DNA of 64,000 nucleotides from Orientallactaga sibirica (GCA_036365145.1 JAEOAD010000024.1:14088501-14152500), one strand, 5' to 3'; counted from the first letter of the stretch, positions 30,983 to 39,520 are shown. Numbers and translations are program-made. The notes: generated by a model from the sequence alone, not told the origin.

Positions 30983-31480
30983 GAAATGTATGTATGGATT
31001 TATTTGCATTTTATCATGTACATAACAAAATCATATCAGAATTTCATGTGTCCCATTATACTTTGAATCTAGGAAAGCAACTGTAGGCCAGAGCCATTTA
31101 TTATTTTCTCAGAGGTCTTAACACAATATGGTACTTAAACACACAGTAAGCATAAGCGTGCAATGAATGGGAAAGAAGTTGAAATGAGCATTTTTAGTGG
31201 TCCTTTTCTTATTTTACTGTGTGCCTGTGTTGACAGTACTTGAGCTTTCCTGACGTCTCCACCTTAAGTTGAACCCTTTCCATCATGCTAATTTCGTGTA
31301 CCTGCCACATTTGTATTGACATGCTAGCTAGGTAATATATTGGAAACACCTATTTTAGGAGGGCTAGTTCTGTAGACCATAGCAGACTCTGACGTAAGTC
31401 TCATAGAAAAAGTAGAGGCAAGAGCTTAGAAAGGAGTAATTGTATTTTACTTGTTTCCTATTTACCTCAGAGTGGTATAA
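30983..31480. other. Single-copy sequence, no feature recognised
   Basis: No repeat or gene signal recognised. Confidence 0.4.
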
Positions 31481-31489
31481 TTTGGGTTC

Positions 31490-31930
31490 TGACTTGAGCA
31501 TCTGCTGAAATGGCATTTCCACAACCTGTAGCCTGTTCCCAGTGTCCACAGTACCATGTGATCCTCCTACCTCTGCCTCCCGAGTGCTGGGATTCAAAGA
31601 GGTCAGCCTGAGATAGAGTGACACCTTACCTCGAAAAGAACAACAACAACAAAAATGCTGGGCATATATCAGTAATCTCAGCAGGGGAGACAGACTCAAG
31701 GGGATCCCCAGGGCGCACTGGCCAGACAGCTTAACCTAACTGGTGAGCTCCAGGCCATCGAAAGACTTTGTCTAAAAAGAGGTAGATGGAGCCTGAGAGA
31801 AATGACTCCCAAGGTTGTCTTCAAACTTCCACATGCCCACACATGCACATGTGCCAACACACTCATGTGTACACATGCGTAGGCACAGGCATTCACAGAC
31901 ATGTTCACATGTGCATAAAACACCTTCATT
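31490..31930 (+). mobile_element. B4-like composite repeat, interrupted by an inverted B1
   Basis: The worn head ends CAGTGTCCACAGTACCATGT (31556). After the B1 insert it continues AAAATGCTGGGCATATATCAGTAATCTC, then CTAACTGGTGAGCTCCAGGCC, GACTTTGTCTAAAAAGAGG and a CA-rich tail (CACATGCCCACACATGCAC). Joining the halves restores the expected 'ACCCATGTAAAAATGCTGGGC'. Confidence 0.7.
31557..31650. mobile_element. B1 copy with inverted 5' half
   Basis: Bases 31557-31597 are antisense B1 (GATCCTCCTACCTCTGCCTCCCGAGTGCTGGGATT, the 5' portion). They are joined head-on to sense B1 3' sequence (31599-31650: AGGTCAGCCTGAGATAGAGTGACACC, then an AAC-rich tail). An inverted 5' part followed by a sense 3' part with tail is the structure produced by twin priming. 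Confidence 0.8.
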
Positions 31931-31939
31931 GAATGCTAC

Positions 31940-32075
31940 GAGATATGCATGGCCCTTATCCCATTTCATAGGGGAGAAAAGTGAGACATAGAGATGTTAG
32001 ACTATTGCCCCAGCTTCCTGCTGGTGCTTAGTGGTGCCGCTACTAGAGTTCTCTGAGCAGTCTGTGCCAGAGCTG
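31940..32075 (-). mobile_element. MIR SINE fragment
   Basis: CCCTTATCCCATTTCATAGGGGAGAAAAGTGAGACATAGAGATGTTAGACTATTGCC matches the MIR complement. Confidence 0.65.
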
Positions 32076-32322
32076 AAACACTGATGAGAAAAACTACGAG
32101 ATGCAGGCATAAATGATGGCTTCAGTGAGTCCTTCTTCCTAGAATATCAGTTTATGAGTGGTTTCTAGCTGCAGCTTAGATCCAAAAGTGCCAATTAAAA
32201 AAATTCTGCAGAATTACCATAAGTACAGCTTCAAGCTCCTCGTGTTGGTCTGTGGAACATATCAGCTCAGCTGTAAATGTCAAAACAATGGATCAATCCT
32301 TATAGGAATTCTTTTCTATGAG

Positions 32323-32565
32323 TTTTTAAAAATATATATACACTTATTTTTATTTATTTATTTGCAAGCAGAGAGAAAGAGAAAGAGAGATAGAAGAGAG
32401 GCAGACTGAGAAAGAATGGGCACGCCAGGGCCTCTAGCCATTGCAAATGAACTCCAGATGCATGTGCACCTTGTGCATCTGGCTTATGTGGGTCCTGGAG
32501 AATCGAACCAGGATCCTTTGACTTTGCAGGCAAATGCCTTAACCACTAAGCCATTTCTCCAGCCC
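32323..32565 (-). mobile_element. DIP SINE, first of an adjacent pair
   Basis: Full-length antisense DIP with GAGAAAGAGAAAGAGAGATAGAAGAGAGGCAGA and the head complement GCCATTTCTCCAGCCC. Confidence 0.94.
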
Positions 32566-32576
32566 TAAAAAAATAT

Positions 32577-32815
32577 ATTTTTAATTCTTTAAAATTATTT
32601 ATTTACAAGCAGGGAGAGAGAAGAGTGAAAGAGAGAGATGAGAGGGGAGCGAGCGAGGGAGAAAATGGGCACACCAAGGCCTTCAGCCGCTGCAAATGAA
32701 CTCCACATGCATGTGCCACTTTGTGCATCTGGCTTTATGTGGGTACTGGGGAATCGAACCTGGGTTGTTAGGCTTTGCAGGCAAGTGGCTTAACCACTAA
32801 GCAATCTCTCCAGCT
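32577..32815 (-). mobile_element. DIP SINE, second of an adjacent pair
   Basis: Its T-rich tail begins 12 bases after the previous DIP head. The two differ at many positions, so they are independent insertions and not a recent duplication. Confidence 0.93.
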
Positions 32816-32821
32816 CTTGTT

Positions 32822-32960
32822 TGAGTTTTTAAGATGGGCACTTACACTGCAGCCCAAGCTAGCTGTAAATCCACCAGGTAGCTCAGGCTGGTCTCAAAGT
32901 CATGGAAATTCTCCTGCCTCAGCCTAAGTGTTTGGATTATTGGTGTGAATGATTCCTGGT
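32822..32960 (-). mobile_element. Old B1/7SL-like SINE
   Basis: GTTTTTAAGATGGGCACTTACACTGCAGCCCAAGC and CTCAGGCTGGTCTCAAAGTCATGG to GTGTTTGGATTATTGG. Confidence 0.6.
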
Positions 32961-32974
32961 ATTCTCTTGATATA

Positions 32975-33647
32975 TTATCTTTTTGTGTATGTGTACTGTG
33001 TGTGTGTATGTGTGTCTGCATGTGTGTGTGTGTGTGTGTGTAAGTTTGTTTCTGGAGGCCAGAGGGGTCTTTTTCATTTGTTGCCTATTTCTTTTGAGAC
33101 AAGCAGGGTCTTTCTGTGAACCTGAAGTTCTCCAAGTGGGCTATCCTAGTGTGCTGGTTTGAATCACATGTCCTCCATAGACTCATGTGTTTCAAATACC
33201 TGGTGGTAATTTGAGAGGTGGAGCCTTGCTGGAGGTGTATTGCTGTGAGTGGGCTTTGGGGTGCTGTAGCCCAGTTTCCATATTGCCAGAGCTCAGCTCA
33301 CTCTTTCTGCGTTCTGCCAGTTGCTGTGGCAAGAAGCGATGTCCAGTCTCTGCTCTGTCATCCCGTCCTTCTCATGCTGAAACTTCCCCTCTAGACTGTA
33401 AGCCAGAATAAACCCTTGCCTCCCATCAGCTGCTTTTGGTCAGTTATTCCCCCCACCCCCAGCATCGTAAAGGTAATTACAACAACTTGCTAGCCAGTGA
33501 GCCCTAGGGATCTGCCTTGTCTACATCCCTAACACTGGGATTACAGGTGTGTACTACCACACCTGGCCTTTGGGTAGGTTCTGTGGACCATACTCAGCTC
33601 ATCATGCTTGTCTGACAAGTGACTTGTCCCCTCCCCTACCTCCCCAG
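32975..33647 (-). mobile_element. B4-like composite repeat, interrupted by a solo LTR
   Basis: The GT-rich end (32997-33043) leads to CTTTTGAGACAAGCAGGGTCTTTCTGTGAACC, then the LTR at 33150-33484. It resumes TTGCTAGCCAGTGAGCCCTAGGGATCTGCC and ends in a degraded head complement (CTCATCATGCTTGTCTGACAAGTG...CTCCCCAGC). Confidence 0.75.
33150..33484 (+). mobile_element. Solo MaLR-type LTR
   Basis: 335 bp, TGTGCTGGTTTGAATCACATG to GGTAATTACAACA, with AATAAA at 33407-33412 and the AACCCTTGCCTCCCATCAGCTGC ending. Flanking 5-mers CCTAG (33145-33149) and ACTTG (33485-33489) both resemble the ACTAG expected in the interrupted B4-like text, so they are probably a diverged TSD. It is related to, but clearly distinct from, the LTRs at 511 and 1996. 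Confidence 0.85.
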
Positions 33648-33660
33648 CCCAGATATTCTT

Positions 33661-33880
33661 TACTTTTATTTTTATTTATTTATTTGCAAGCAGAGAGGGA
33701 GATAGAAGAGAGGCAGACAGAGAGAATGGGCATGCCAGGGCCTCCAGTCACTGTAAATGAACTCTAGATGCATGCGCCCCCTTGTGCATCTAGCTTACGT
33801 GGGTCCTGGAGAATCAAACTGGGATACTTTGGCTTCACAGGCAAACACCTTAACTGCTAAGCCGTCACTCCAGCCCCCAG
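33661..33880 (-). mobile_element. DIP SINE, first of two at one target site
   Basis: Flanked by CCCAGATATTCTT at 33648-33660 and 33881-33893. The element has GGAGATAGAAGAGAGGCAGACAGAGAGAATGG and a full head complement. Confidence 0.95.
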
Positions 33881-33893
33881 CCCAGATATTCTT

Positions 33894-34155
33894 TTTTTTT
33901 TTAATTTTTTTAATATTTATTTTTATTTTGGAGAGAGACACAGAGACAGACAGAGAGAGAAGGAGAGGAAGACAGAGAATGAGCGCGCCAGCAGCCTCTC
34001 AGCCACTGTGAACGAAGTCCAGACACATGCGCCCCCTGTGGGCAAGTGCACCCTTGCGTCACTTTGCATCTGGCTAAACGTGGGACCTGGAGATTGGAAC
34101 TGACGTTCTTAGGCTTAGCGGGCAGGCGCCTTAACCGCTAAGCCATCTCTCCAGC
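33894..34155 (-). mobile_element. DIP SINE, longer subfamily, second at the same target
   Basis: Flanked by the same CCCAGATATTCTT at 33881-33893 and 34156-34168. It has an extra segment (GTGGGCAAGTGCACCCTTGCGTCAC, about 34039-34063) between GCGCCCCCT and TTTGCATCTGG that ordinary copies lack. It also has ACAGAGACAGACAGAG in the GA tract. Confidence 0.93.
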
Positions 34156-34168
34156 CCCAGATATTCTT

Positions 34169-34708
34169 TATCATATTTGTACTCTGTTCTTTTAGATTGA
34201 GAGCATGTAACAAAGCCCCTTAAAAATATTCACATTTGAGGGAAACAATAATGCTTGCATTCAGTGCATACATAACAGTGTATTATTGTGAGCATTCCAC
34301 ACAGAATGTCCCTATTGGATTAGGTTCTTCTATTCAGGTAAAGCAAAATGTGTCATGGCTGGATTGAACTTCAGACCAGCATGTAACAAGCCTCATTTAC
34401 CTCTGGGGAATCTTTCAGAACAAACTTCTTCATGACAATGATGGACTTTGAAGGAAGTGACACTTGAGCTTTGCCCAGGGAGTACTTTCAGATGAGGATC
34501 AGTCTCACATGAATTCTTAAGATGGTCAGACTTAATTCATGAGTGAAGAACTCGGTCACTGAGAGGTCAGAAGCAGGTGAGGTCACATACAGGCCACTCA
34601 ATTTGATTTTATAGACACCATCTGTCTGAGCGGCCTCGTCAGGAAAGTGAGCTGAGATGACAAGTGGAAATCTGCCATACTGTAAGAAAAACATCTCAAA
34701 TACAAATG
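34169..34708. other. Single-copy sequence, no feature recognised
   Basis: No repeat or gene signal recognised. Confidence 0.4.
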
Positions 34709-34840
34709 CAGAAGCCGGACATGGTGGCGCATACCTATAATCCTAGCTCTTGGGAAGCTGAGGAAATATTGTCATGTGAGTTCCAGGCTGGTCCTGCCCA
34801 CAAAAGCAGTGACCTGTTAAACAAACAAACAAACAAACAA
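34709..34840 (+). mobile_element. Old B1-like SINE
   Basis: GAAGCCGGACATGGTGGCGCATACCTATAATCCTAGC, then a decayed 3' half and (AAAC)n tail. Confidence 0.7.
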
Positions 34841-34865
34841 CAAATTCACTCCTTCATGATGAATC

Positions 34866-34960
34866 AAATCCATTTGTAGTGGCTGAAAGCCATGGTGTGC
34901 CCATTCTCCTTCTCTCTGTCATAAACAAACAAACAAACAAATGAATAAATTTATAAAAGA
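34866..34960 (+). mobile_element. DIP SINE, 5'-truncated
   Basis: Starts in mid-element (CATTTGTAGTGGCTGAAAGCCATGGTGTGCCCATTCTCC) and ends with an AAAC/AAAT tail. Confidence 0.75.
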
Positions 34961-34964
34961 ATGC

Positions 34965-35117
34965 CTCTTTGTTTCCTATTGCCATAACAAAATACCTGCA
35001 ATGACAACTTATAATCACAGAAGGTTTTCTTTTGGTTCATGGTATGGAGACTGGGACTCCAAGGTGGTGCTGGCATCTATTTGTTATCTGGTGAGAACAT
35101 TATAATATGGCAGAGGA
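34965..35117 (-). mobile_element. MaLR (MST/THE1-like) LTR fragment
   Basis: TGTTTCCTATTGCCATAACAAAATACCTGCAATGACAACTTATAATCACAG...CTGGTGAGAACATTATAATATGGCAGAGG matches the reverse complement of MST/THE1-type LTR 3' regions (GCTATAACAAAATACCTGAGACTGGGTAATTTATAA). Confidence 0.6.
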
Positions 35118-35125
35118 TACCATGC

Positions 35126-35265
35126 ATGATACCCACATGAAGCTGGATGAATTAAGTGGCACATGTACCTGGAGTTCGTTTACAGCAGGTCTGGAGGCCC
35201 TGGCATGCCCATTCTCTCCCTCTCTCTCTTTGCAAATGAATTTACTTTAAAAAAAATTCTGAGAG
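35126..35265 (+). mobile_element. DIP SINE, 5'-truncated
   Basis: Begins at the ACCCACATGAAGC region and runs through GCACATGTACCTGGAGTTCGTTTACAGCAGG to CCTGGCATGCCCATTCTCTCCC and a T/A-rich end. The tRNA head is absent. Confidence 0.8.
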
Positions 35266-35300
35266 AAAAAATTTTTAAAAAGAAACAAAAAAAGTCTGTT

Positions 35301-35413
35301 TTTTTTTCTCCCAAAGAAAGCAACAGAAAACTCCCTAGAAGCCGTAGGGCACAACAGAGAGTAGAGAGGATGTACGGCACGGTGGAGCACCTGGCCAGGG
35401 TGAGCGGAGGTCC
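35301..35413 (+). repeat. Left arm of a long imperfect inverted repeat
   Basis: The reverse complement of this 113-bp arm (CTCCCAAAGAAAGCAACAG to CACCTGGCCAGGGTGAGCGG) recurs at 35733-35881. Relative to the right arm it has about 17 extra bases near 35330-35346 and lacks a 47-bp segment. I do not recognise a known family. Confidence 0.85.
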
Positions 35414-35732
35414 TTCTATTCCATGTCAAGAGGGTGTGGACCCTTCTAAATGCAAAAGGACACAGATGGCAGGTTGGAGCAGGAGAGGAAAATGAGTATA
35501 TTTGTGTTGTGAAGGTCACACAAGTCATACAGTGAAGGGTAATGGTAAAGAAGAAAGGCTTGAAATGAGGAGACCCGTTAGCTCCTTAGGGTAACAAAGA
35601 GTCCAGTGGACAGAACGGAAGTAGAGTCAACACATCAGAATGGAATGAATACTGAGGTTAAGGACAGAGAGAAGGATGGACATGATTTCCAGTAGGGGAG
35701 CCTGGATCAAAAGCTCATCAAGGGGCTGGAAA
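35414..35732. other. 319-bp spacer of the inverted repeat
   Basis: No recognised repeat. No open frame of note. Confidence 0.5.
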
Positions 35733-35881
35733 GGACCTCCGCTCACCCTGGCCTTGCCTCACACCACATGTAACTTCCTGCTCTGTGCTCCAACCACTCC
35801 CAGGTGCTCCACCGTGCCATACATCCTCTCTACTCTCTGTTGTGCCCTACAGCTTCTGTTGCTTTCTTTGGGAGAAAAAAA
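35733..35881 (-). repeat. Right arm of a long imperfect inverted repeat
   Basis: GGACCTCCGCTCACCCTGGCC, then a 47-bp segment absent from the left arm (about 35754-35800), then AGGTGCTCCACCGTGCCATACATCC to CTTTGGGAG. In the shared parts almost every base pairs with the left arm; the only obvious substitution is near the GTGCC(A/G)TACATCC. Confidence 0.85.
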
Positions 35882-35905
35882 GTTCTGTTAAAGAAGTTCC
35901 TTTCT

Positions 35906-36155
35906 AGGGGCTGGAGAGATGGCTTGGTGGTTATGGCACTTGCCTGTGAAGCCGAAGGACCCATGTTTGACTCTCCCGATCCCATGTTAACCAGATGCAC
36001 AAAAGTGAGGCAAGTGCAAGGTCACACAGGCCCACTAGGTGGTGGAAGCATCAGAGTTCAACTGTGGTGGTTGAGGCCCTGGCACACCAATTCTTTCTGT
36101 CTCTCTAACAAAAAAAATAATAATAAATAAATTAATTAATTAAAATCAATTTTAA
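35906..36155 (+). mobile_element. DIP SINE of the longer subfamily, with TSD
   Basis: GGGGCTGGAGAGATGGCTTGGTGG head; extra segment GTGAGGCAAGTGCAAGGTCACACAGG related to the one in 33894-34155; (AAT)n/(AATT)n tail. TSD AAAGAAGTTCCTTTCT (35890-35905) versus AAAGAAGCTCTTTTCT (36156-36171). Confidence 0.93.
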
Positions 36156-36171
36156 AAAGAAGCTCTTTTCT

Positions 36172-36388
36172 GGTCCTTTCCCACCAGAGAAGGCAGGATA
36201 GTCGTGAGAACCTACAGCATAGAGCCTCCGTCCCTCTCTGCTCCCTCAACTCAACTCTTGGCCTCAGGAGAGTGCTGGACCTCGTTTGCTTGACTTGCTC
36301 ACCTGCAGATTCTAACACACCCACCTGAGGACTCTGGGGAAATAGTGACATGATTCTGTTTAGGAAATGTCAACTTGGCAAGGCCCTG
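36172..36388. other. Single-copy sequence, no feature recognised
   Basis: No repeat or gene signal recognised. Confidence 0.4.
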
Positions 36389-36402
36389 CTGCCCAGATTT
36401 TA

Positions 36403-36517
36403 AATATTTTATTACTTATTTATTTGCAAGGGGGGGGGGAGAGAATATGGGTGTGCCAGGGCCTCTAGTCACTGCAGACCAACTCCAGATGCATGTACAC
36501 TATATGCATATGGTTTT
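36403..36517 (-). mobile_element. DIP SINE, tail-side half of a split copy
   Basis: T-rich tail, a G run (GGGGGGGGGG, 36431-36440), then GTGCCAGGGCCTCTAGTCACTGCAGACC to TATGCATATGGTTTT, where it is broken. The whole DIP is bounded by a perfect 14-bp TSD, CTGCCCAGATTTTA, at 36389-36402 and 37256-37269. This proves the halves belong together. Confidence 0.95.
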
Positions 36518-37164
36518 TTTTTAACTTGAAATAACTCTTTTGCTTCCAACAGACCACTAAATTTAAAGTTTTAGAAGTTTCATTCCATAGACCCACTAAA
36601 TATAGGAACACCTTCATATTTTAAGATTTTTGTTTGACTTACATAGATTCTATTGTGAGTAGTTTTTCTTTTTCTTACAGAGTCCTAAGTGGCATTTTCC
36701 AATCTGGCCCTTAATCCTAATTACAGATGACTCTCATAGAGAATTTATATAAAACAATGTCACTTAAAGTACTAGACATAAATTAACAGGTTTAATCCTA
36801 CAGATACCCCAAGGAAAAAAGTACTTTTGTTCTATCTATGCTTATGTGAGGACACTGAGTCACAGAAGGTTAAGTTATTTGTCCAGAATTAGGCAGTTAG
36901 AAAAGGACCCATCTGAGCTGTGGCCCCTGACAATCTATTCCAGAAGCTGTGTCCTTCACAGAAACCATGTCACACACAATTGACTTTTTAACCTTTGGAC
37001 ATTCTTGGTCAAATCTGGTCACAAAATTCTGTATTCTTTCAATTTTCATAAAATCTCTTGGCAGGGACTTTGCTAATGATGATATTTTTGGATACTGAGT
37101 GACAACGCCTGTGATGATGTCACCCTTGCATTACTTTTACCTGTTTTCCTATCATTGGTTTGGG
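36518..37164 (-). mobile_element. 647-bp insert in the DIP, probably a retroposed transcript fragment
   Basis: The interrupted DIP text is duplicated at the edges: GCATATGGTTTT (36506-36517) and GCATCTGGTTTT (37165-37176), 11 of 12 bases matching. The insert starts with extra Ts (36518-36522), as expected for a minus-strand copy ending in a short poly-A. TGGTTTT/A fits an L1 endonuclease cut. It contains a MIR and otherwise unassigned AT-rich sequence, with no open frame of note and no canonical AATAAA complement next to the T run. It is therefore younger than the DIP. Its source is unknown. Confidence 0.7.
36810..36965 (-). mobile_element. MIR SINE carried inside the 647-bp insert
   Basis: GTGAGGACACTGAGTCACAGAAGGTTAAGTTATTTGTCCAGAATTAGGCAGTTAG is a clear MIR complement. 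A MIR is far older than a DIP, so its presence shows the insert was copied from pre-existing genomic or transcribed DNA. Confidence 0.75.
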
Positions 37165-37255
37165 GCATCTGGTTTTACATGGGTACTGGGGAATCAAATC
37201 TGGGTCCTTAGGCATTGCAAGCAAGCACCTTAACTGCTGAGCCATCTCTCCAGCC
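37165..37255 (-). mobile_element. DIP SINE, head-side half of the split copy
   Basis: GCATCTGGTTTTACATGGGTACTGGGGAATC to GAGCCATCTCTCCAGCC, completing the DIP begun at 36403. Confidence 0.95.
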
Positions 37256-37300
37256 CTGCCCAGATTTTAGTTCTAGATGCTTCTATTAAATTTTTTTAAG

Positions 37301-37411
37301 AGATAAGTGTAGTGCCTATAATCCTAGTACTTGGAGGCCCAGACAAGAACATGAATTTGAGGCCAGCTTGGGCTACATCGTAGCTCTGTTTTGAAACACC
37401 AGAAAAAAAAT
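37301..37411 (+). mobile_element. Old B1-like SINE
   Basis: GTGTAGTGCCTATAATCCTAGTACTTGGAGGCC and GAGGCCAGCTTGGGCTACATCG. Confidence 0.65.
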
Positions 37412-37444
37412 GTAAAAAATATGATAAACATTTAAATGAGTCAA

Positions 37445-37520
37445 CTTTGGGCTGGAATGTAAATTTACTGACAGACCATCTGTCTAGCGTGTCCATGGCC
37501 CTGTGTTTAAGTTCCAGCAA
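37445..37520 (+). mobile_element. ID-like SINE, diverged
   Basis: TTTGGGCTGGAATGTAAATTTACTGACAG and GCCCTGTGTTTAAGTTCCAGCAAAAC. Weak but in the expected order. Confidence 0.45.
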
Positions 37521-37820
37521 AACAAGTCCATCAATCAATAGAGACTTTGCATCAAGCAGACCACCCTTCCTAATGGAAGTGGGATTCATCCAGTCGGCTG
37601 AAGGCCTTAAGGAAAAAGGATTGAAGTCCCCAGGGAAGAAGAAATGTCTACCTCCAAGCTGTCTTTGGACTCAAGTTGGGTTGCCAACTTTCCGGCCTGT
37701 ACCACTACCCCCAATTTAAGACTTGTCACCCCTCTAATCACATAAACCAACTCCTTAAAATAAAAGTCTCTCTCTCTATATACATGCTATATATTGGTTC
37801 TGTTTCACTGGAGAGCCCTA
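37521..37820 (+). mobile_element. Ancient mammalian LTR-like repeat
   Basis: GGATTCATCCAGTCGGCTGAAGGCCTTAAG, CCTCCAAGCTGTCTTTGGACTC, ATCACATAAACCAACTCCTTAAAATAAAAGTCTCTC, and TATTGGTTCTGTTTCACTGGAGAGCCCTAAGTAGTGG match a widespread old mammalian repeat ending (TTGGTTCTGTTTCTCTGGAGAACCCTGACTAATAC). I do not name the subfamily. Confidence 0.6.
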
Positions 37821-38084
37821 AGTAGTGGAAATAACATCTAAATTAGACGAACAATGATGACTAACAATGGTTATATTACTGTTAAGAAGCATTTATGATC
37901 CAGTTACAAAATTAAAAATAAGATTTAGAAATGCCTACACACCTATAAGATCCTAATTTTTGACAAGTTTACCCTCTTGTTTCTATTCCGGTCACAAAGA
38001 ACATTTGGTATATGGAAAAAGACAATTTTGTTTAAAAAAAATCAAAATGAAAAAAAAAAAAAAAAACATTTCACAGAGAGGCAT

Positions 38085-38265
38085 TTTTACATCCCAGCGC
38101 TGGAGCTTACATGTGCCACTTCTCCCATTCCCACGACGGTGGCAGGCATTGCTAGTTGATCACATAATCATTTTTCCTTCCCAGAGCTGGAGCTTACAGT
38201 TTGTATGTGCTGCTTCTCCCATTCCCACCATGGCGGCAGGCATTGCTAGTTGATCACAGTAATCT
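38085..38265 (+). repeat. Two-copy tandem duplication, about 88-bp period
   Basis: Unit one (about 38085-38171) and unit two (about 38172-38265) share CTGGAGCTTACA, CTTCTCCCATTCCCAC and GGCAGGCATTGCTAGTTGATCACA. The second has a 7-base expansion (GTTTGTA). In one plus frame this repeats SPIPT(T/M)(V/A)AGIAS. A 17-base A run lies just upstream (38050-38066). Confidence 0.9.
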
Positions 38266-38470
38266 TTTATTGCTGAAACTACATGTGGACTCAGCATTTT
38301 TTTTTTCAATACAGTGTTCTAGGCATGACTAACAGTTCATCAGAATTGGCACTCAACTTGAAATATTTTATAGTCTGCCTCAACCTGTATGCAAGTCTCT
38401 ATAGTTGTTTCTGCGGAGTCATCCTGGAACTTTGCCATTGGAATCAATAGACCTTGTAGTTTGGAAATCA

Positions 38471-38677
38471 AAATTTCATTTTGATTTTTTCTTTTTATTT
38501 TAAAATTTCATTTATTTATTTGCATGTATGCATATTTGTGTGTATGAGCACTCCATTGTCTCTTGCTGCTGCAAACAAATGCTCGTCTGTCTTTACATGT
38601 GTAGTTGGGGAATTAAACCCTGGCAGATAGGCTTTGCAAACAAGTGGCTTTAACCATTGAGAAATCTCTCCAGTCCT
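38471..38677 (-). mobile_element. DIP SINE, diverged
   Basis: GA tract replaced by TGCATGTATGCATATTTGTGTG; the middle GCTGCTGCAAACAAATGCTCG and head complement AATCTCTCCAGTCC remain. Flanked by TTGGAAAT at 38461-38468 and 38678-38685. Confidence 0.8.
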
Positions 38678-38686
38678 TGGAAATTT

Positions 38687-38806
38687 TTTTTTTTTGAGGT
38701 AGCTCAGGCTGACCTGAAAGGCACTATGTAGTCTCAGGCTGGCCTCAAACTCACAGTGATCCTCCTACCTCTGCCTCTGGAGTGCTGGGATTAAAGGCAT
38801 AACCCA
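38687..38806 (-). mobile_element. B1 SINE with internal deletion
   Basis: GAGGTAGCTCAGGCTGACCTGAAAGG skips the usual GGGTCTCACTCTAGCC segment. The rest runs to GGATTAAAGGCATAACCCACC. Confidence 0.85.
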
Positions 38807-38861
38807 CCTTTTTAATCAGTGTATGTCCACCCTGTATCTTTCCAGGGTTGATTTTTTTTTC

Positions 38862-39051
38862 ATTTTTTGATTTGGTTTTTTTTTTTTTTTTTTTTTTTTG
38901 TTGTTGTTGTATTTTGACGTAGGGTCTCCCTCTAGCCCAGGCTGACCTGGAATTCACTCTGTAGTCTCAGGGTGGCCTAGAATTCATGGCAATCCTTCTA
39001 CCTCTGCCTCCCAAGTGCTGGGATTAAAGGCTTGAGCTACCCCACCTGACT
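38862..39051 (-). mobile_element. B1 SINE with 21-base T run
   Basis: Long T run (38878-38899) and GTT repeats, then ACGTAGGGTCTCCCTCTAGCCCAGGC to ACCCCACCTGACT. Confidence 0.92.
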
Positions 39052-39057
39052 ACATTT

Positions 39058-39157
39058 TGGTTTTCGAGAAAAGGTCCAGCCTGGCCCCAAACTCGTGATC
39101 CTCCTGCCTCTGCTTCCTGTGTGCTGAGGTTCCAAGTGTGTGCCACTACTCCTGACT
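39058..39157 (-). mobile_element. Old B1-like SINE
   Basis: GAGAAAAGGTCCAGCCTGGCCCCAAACTCGTGATCC to GTGTGCCACTACTCCTGAC. Confidence 0.65.
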
Positions 39158-39291
39158 CTAGAAATTTCAATTTCTTATGTCCAACATACTACTCAGTAAA
39201 TTCCTTTATCATATGAAGTGAGGGTTCTATTGTCATATTTGACCTTTAAATAATTCTTTTAAACCAGTATCTTTTAAACACAGCACTGGAA

Positions 39292-39408
39292 GGTAGGTGT
39301 GGTGGTATGTGGTTGTAATACCAGCATTTGATGCCTGAGTTAGGAGGATTGCCTCAAGTTCAAGGCCAGGCTGGTCTACATCCCCTGGTTCATTAAAAAA
39401 AAAAAAAA
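39292..39408 (+). mobile_element. Old B1-like SINE
   Basis: GTAGGTGTGGTGGTATGTGGTTGTAATACCAGC and a 15-base A run. Confidence 0.7.
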
Positions 39409-39426
39409 ATCAAGAAGAAAACTGGA

Positions 39427-39520
39427 GGCCTGGCTATTTAGCTCAGTGATGGAGTATTTACTTACCATGTCCAAAGCTCTGGGTTCAATCCCCAGTACTA
39501 TAAACAAACAAAACAATAAA
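39427..39520 (+). mobile_element. ID-like SINE
   Basis: GGCTATTTAGCTCAGTGATGGAGTATTTACTTACC and GGGTTCAATCCCCAGTACTATAAAC, with A/B-box-like blocks still visible. Confidence 0.75.
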
